A stretch of DNA of 64,000 bases from Bagarius yarrelli (Eukaryota > Chordata > Actinopteri > Siluriformes > Sisoridae), in the NCBI GenBank assembly GCA_005784505.1, contig VCAZ01000154.1, positions 1 to 64,000 of the forward strand, given 5' to 3'. The translations under genes were made by a program, and so were the position numbers. Under the pieces are notes generated by a model, which searched no databases, was not told where the DNA came from, and saw nothing but the letters and a program-made list of their open reading frames with translations. The stretch's first letter is position 1; the number at the start of each line of letters is the position of its first letter. Shown piece after piece: positions 61,741-64,000 of this stretch.

Positions 61741-62660
61741 TGCTCACACTGTCACACCAGCTGTTGTTCACCATCAGACACACTGTTCTGCTCTGTGTGC
61801 ACCAGAGTTAGCTACTACGTTACACATTATATCAATGCAACACATACATCAACCTAATTTTAACAAATTCTTGTGCTTGTAGTTGAAAGCCGCTGGTATG
61901 GTCTACAAAGAGATCAACTCATGTCATTGACCTTCTTCCTGCTTTACTTACTCACTTCTTTGTCGTTTATCTTTTCTTCTGTAAATTTTTGGTGATCTCT
62001 CCTGTTGATTTTTGGTCCCTATCACTGTCTCATCCTTTCATCTCTTTTTTGCTAATAAGCTATTCGTAGTTAATTCATTTATCTTAGAAGTTAGGTCAAA
62101 GTCTTAACTTATTTGTTCCAGTGACGTCCGGTGACGTCAATTTGTCCTCGTCTTTGTCTTCAGTTCTCACTCTTTGTTGTATTCTTTCCTTCACTTGCAA
62201 CTTCCGAACAATACTTGCCCTCGTCCTCCTCATTAGACCTCTGTCTTTGTTTCGTTCTTTCTTTGTGCCCTTACATTTCTTTGCTGGTTTTGTCTTGCAA
62301 CTGATGCATGACCTTCGACCACCGCTGCTGTTGCATCCACCACCTCAGCATGTTTGTCTCACTTTCTTCTCCTTCGTCATTTTCTTAACTTAATTGCCTT
62401 TTACATGTTTGTTAGTTGGCACACGTAGCCAGACATCTCTGTCTAAAGCAATTTGTCTGTAAGAACCTCCTAGCGGATAAACTCAATTCCAAATAGTATT
62501 CACTTATATTGAGAAATTGATATCCGGGATGAATGAGAATGTACACTCGAAAAAGTACCATTTTTATACTCTCCAGAGTATTAGACAATAAGCTTACTGG
62601 GTCGGGCAATTTATTTACTGCTCTTGGATTCTATGCAAGTCACCATCTTTCAATATTAGG
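61741..62660. other. No gene seen, pyrimidine-rich
   Basis: CT-rich plus strand with open frames but no recognisable domain. Treated as non-coding. Confidence 0.35.
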
Positions 62661-62912
62661 CCTCTGAACCTGGAAAAAAAAGTAGTTTGCAAGATCTTAC
62701 CCTCGGAACTAAGAGGTCCGCCACCTCCACCAATACCTGTCTAATTTTGTGTCGGAATTACAAAATGTTGAGATTTATCGGACAATTCTACATTAATTTT
62801 TACCTTATGGCCAATAAATTTACCCCTAATATTTGCTGCCCTTACTGCATTTCATTGCCTTGTAACTATGTGCAATAACAATAAAGTTGAATCTAATCCA
62901 ATCTAATCTAAT
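62661..62912 (+). mobile_element. L2/Rex1-like LINE 3' UTR and tail
   Basis: cattgccttgtaactatgtg then caataacaataaagttgaat, ending in (TCTAA)n, is the usual 3' end of fish L2/Rex1-type LINEs. No coding part is recognised upstream. Confidence 0.65.
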
Positions 62913-62963
62913 TTTTTTAATTTATGTTTAATATGTGTTCCTGCGAGTGCGTGTTTCCCAGTC

Positions 62964-62964
<1 letters not shown>

Positions 62965-63001
<37 letters not shown>
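62965..63001. repeat. (TG)n microsatellite
   Basis: About 18 TG units. Confidence 0.95.
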
Positions 63002-63003
<2 letters not shown>

Positions 63004-64000
63004 CAGCCTTATTTATTTGTGCTATTAAGTTTTGTTCCCTAAGCACTGTCCTATTTCCTACCATTCTTCGTGCTGCCGCCAGGCTAACCACGGCCTTTTA
63101 ATTAATTATTTTTTTCCCCTTACCCCACAAAGTTTTCTGTTTGGTTATTGGTGTATTTAGTGTCCCTATCTAGTTCCTATTCCAAGCTGCATTCCTAATC
63201 TTTTGAAACTACATCTGCAATTCACTGTAGTCACTCTTTGGTGACAGTTTCACTCTGCTTACCACTCCATGTCGGCCATTTCTGATGTCGACCCTTCTTA
63301 CAGGATACTCTTGGCCTTTCATGTGTTTTGTCCATAACACTGTACATTCTTGTTTTGTCATACTTTCTGGTACAGTGTCATGACTTTTCTGTGTCTACAC
63401 CGTCTGGTCACATATGCCTTGCCTATGCTCCTTATCTTAAGCGATCCTTCTTTGAACTCGTTTCTGCTTCTTTGTTTATTTGTAGAAAACTCCATTTTGA
63501 TTACTTGGCAAAATAATTTGCTGCCAAATAAACACACCATTTCACTTCTGGGGCTTATACATTAAAATCATTGTCCAATTTGCGAATATTAATACGATGT
63601 GCCGAAACATTCTCTACTGGGTCTTATCCTGCACTTTTTTCCAATAATGACACTCCAAGATTAATACACCACCTAGGTCTTATCCTTTAGAATTCACTGG
63701 CCAATTCACAAATACTACAATGACACTTTTAAACTAAATCTTTCTCTTCCAGGTCTTATGCCTTTGTCTTTAACTTAAAAGGTGACACCCCATAACTAAA
63801 AAACACTTTGGAAATGCTAAGAATTGGTGGTCCTCTCCCTTCCCTCTTACTTAAATTTAATTCCACTGTTCTCTGTTTAGGCCCAAGGGCAGCTGCCAAC
63901 TTGAGCTCAGCTAAGGCCACACCCCCTTTTCGAATACATATACAAATCTGTACACAGAGCTTTGAGTTTAACAGATGTCCGTTTACCTTTTATTTATGTA
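63002..64000. other. No gene seen
   Basis: No supported exon or repeat up to the window end. Confidence 0.35.

Noticed and set aside
62121..62393. 90-codon hydrophobic frame
   Set aside because: It lies in a pyrimidine-rich tract that gives Leu/Ser/Phe-rich frames by chance; no family match or splice signals.

Overview
Vertebrate, almost certainly teleost, nuclear DNA. It is AT-rich, long-introned and dominated by transposable elements of teleost type: L2/Rex1-like, I/Nimb-like, RTE and L1-like LINEs, Tc1 elements, a DIRS relic, gag-bearing LTR elements and tRNA-derived SINEs. The SINE tails resemble those of catfish and related fishes, so an otophysan is a tentative guess. There is no sign of operons, phage or bacterial genes.

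Two host genes can be read. (1) blcap (bladder cancer-associated protein, 87 aa, + strand) is intact in one coding exon at 10525-10788, behind a splice acceptor at 10394-10395. (2) ripor3 (FAM65C) lies on the - strand. I could follow its whole coding sequence through 22 exons from the ATG at 48881 to the stop at 20711. The exons total 2835 nt (944 codons plus stop), every exon junction keeps frame, and the C-terminus is the family's EITIF. A possible non-coding first exon and promoter lie near 55046-55125. Most of the other open frames over 60 codons are transposon debris or chance.

Layout. 1-4 kb: an L2 LINE inside an LTR/gag element inside an unassigned repeat (called RepA here). 5.4-8.5 kb: SINE/LINE tail, then a decayed I/Nimb-like LINE. 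8.6-13 kb: blcap and an imperfect tandem duplication that starts in its 3' flank. 13-18 kb: three DNA transposon relics, including a near-complete Tc1 element with a frameshifted transposase, then RepA. 18.8-19.8 kb: LINE relics. 20.7-48.9 kb: ripor3, with introns carrying RTE, RepA, L1-like, MITE, Tc1, SINE, DIRS and LTR insertions. 49-55 kb: upstream intron or flank with a broken RTE pair. 56-64 kb: gene-free, with LINE, LTR-like and other repeats.

I found no previously undescribed functional system. The best leads are the RepA family, the nested insertion at its first copy, a short tandem repeat that abuts (and may have rewritten) a ripor3 splice donor, an intron made almost wholly of a DIRS derivative, a small LTR element with perfect target-site duplications, and the duplication of the blcap 3' flank.
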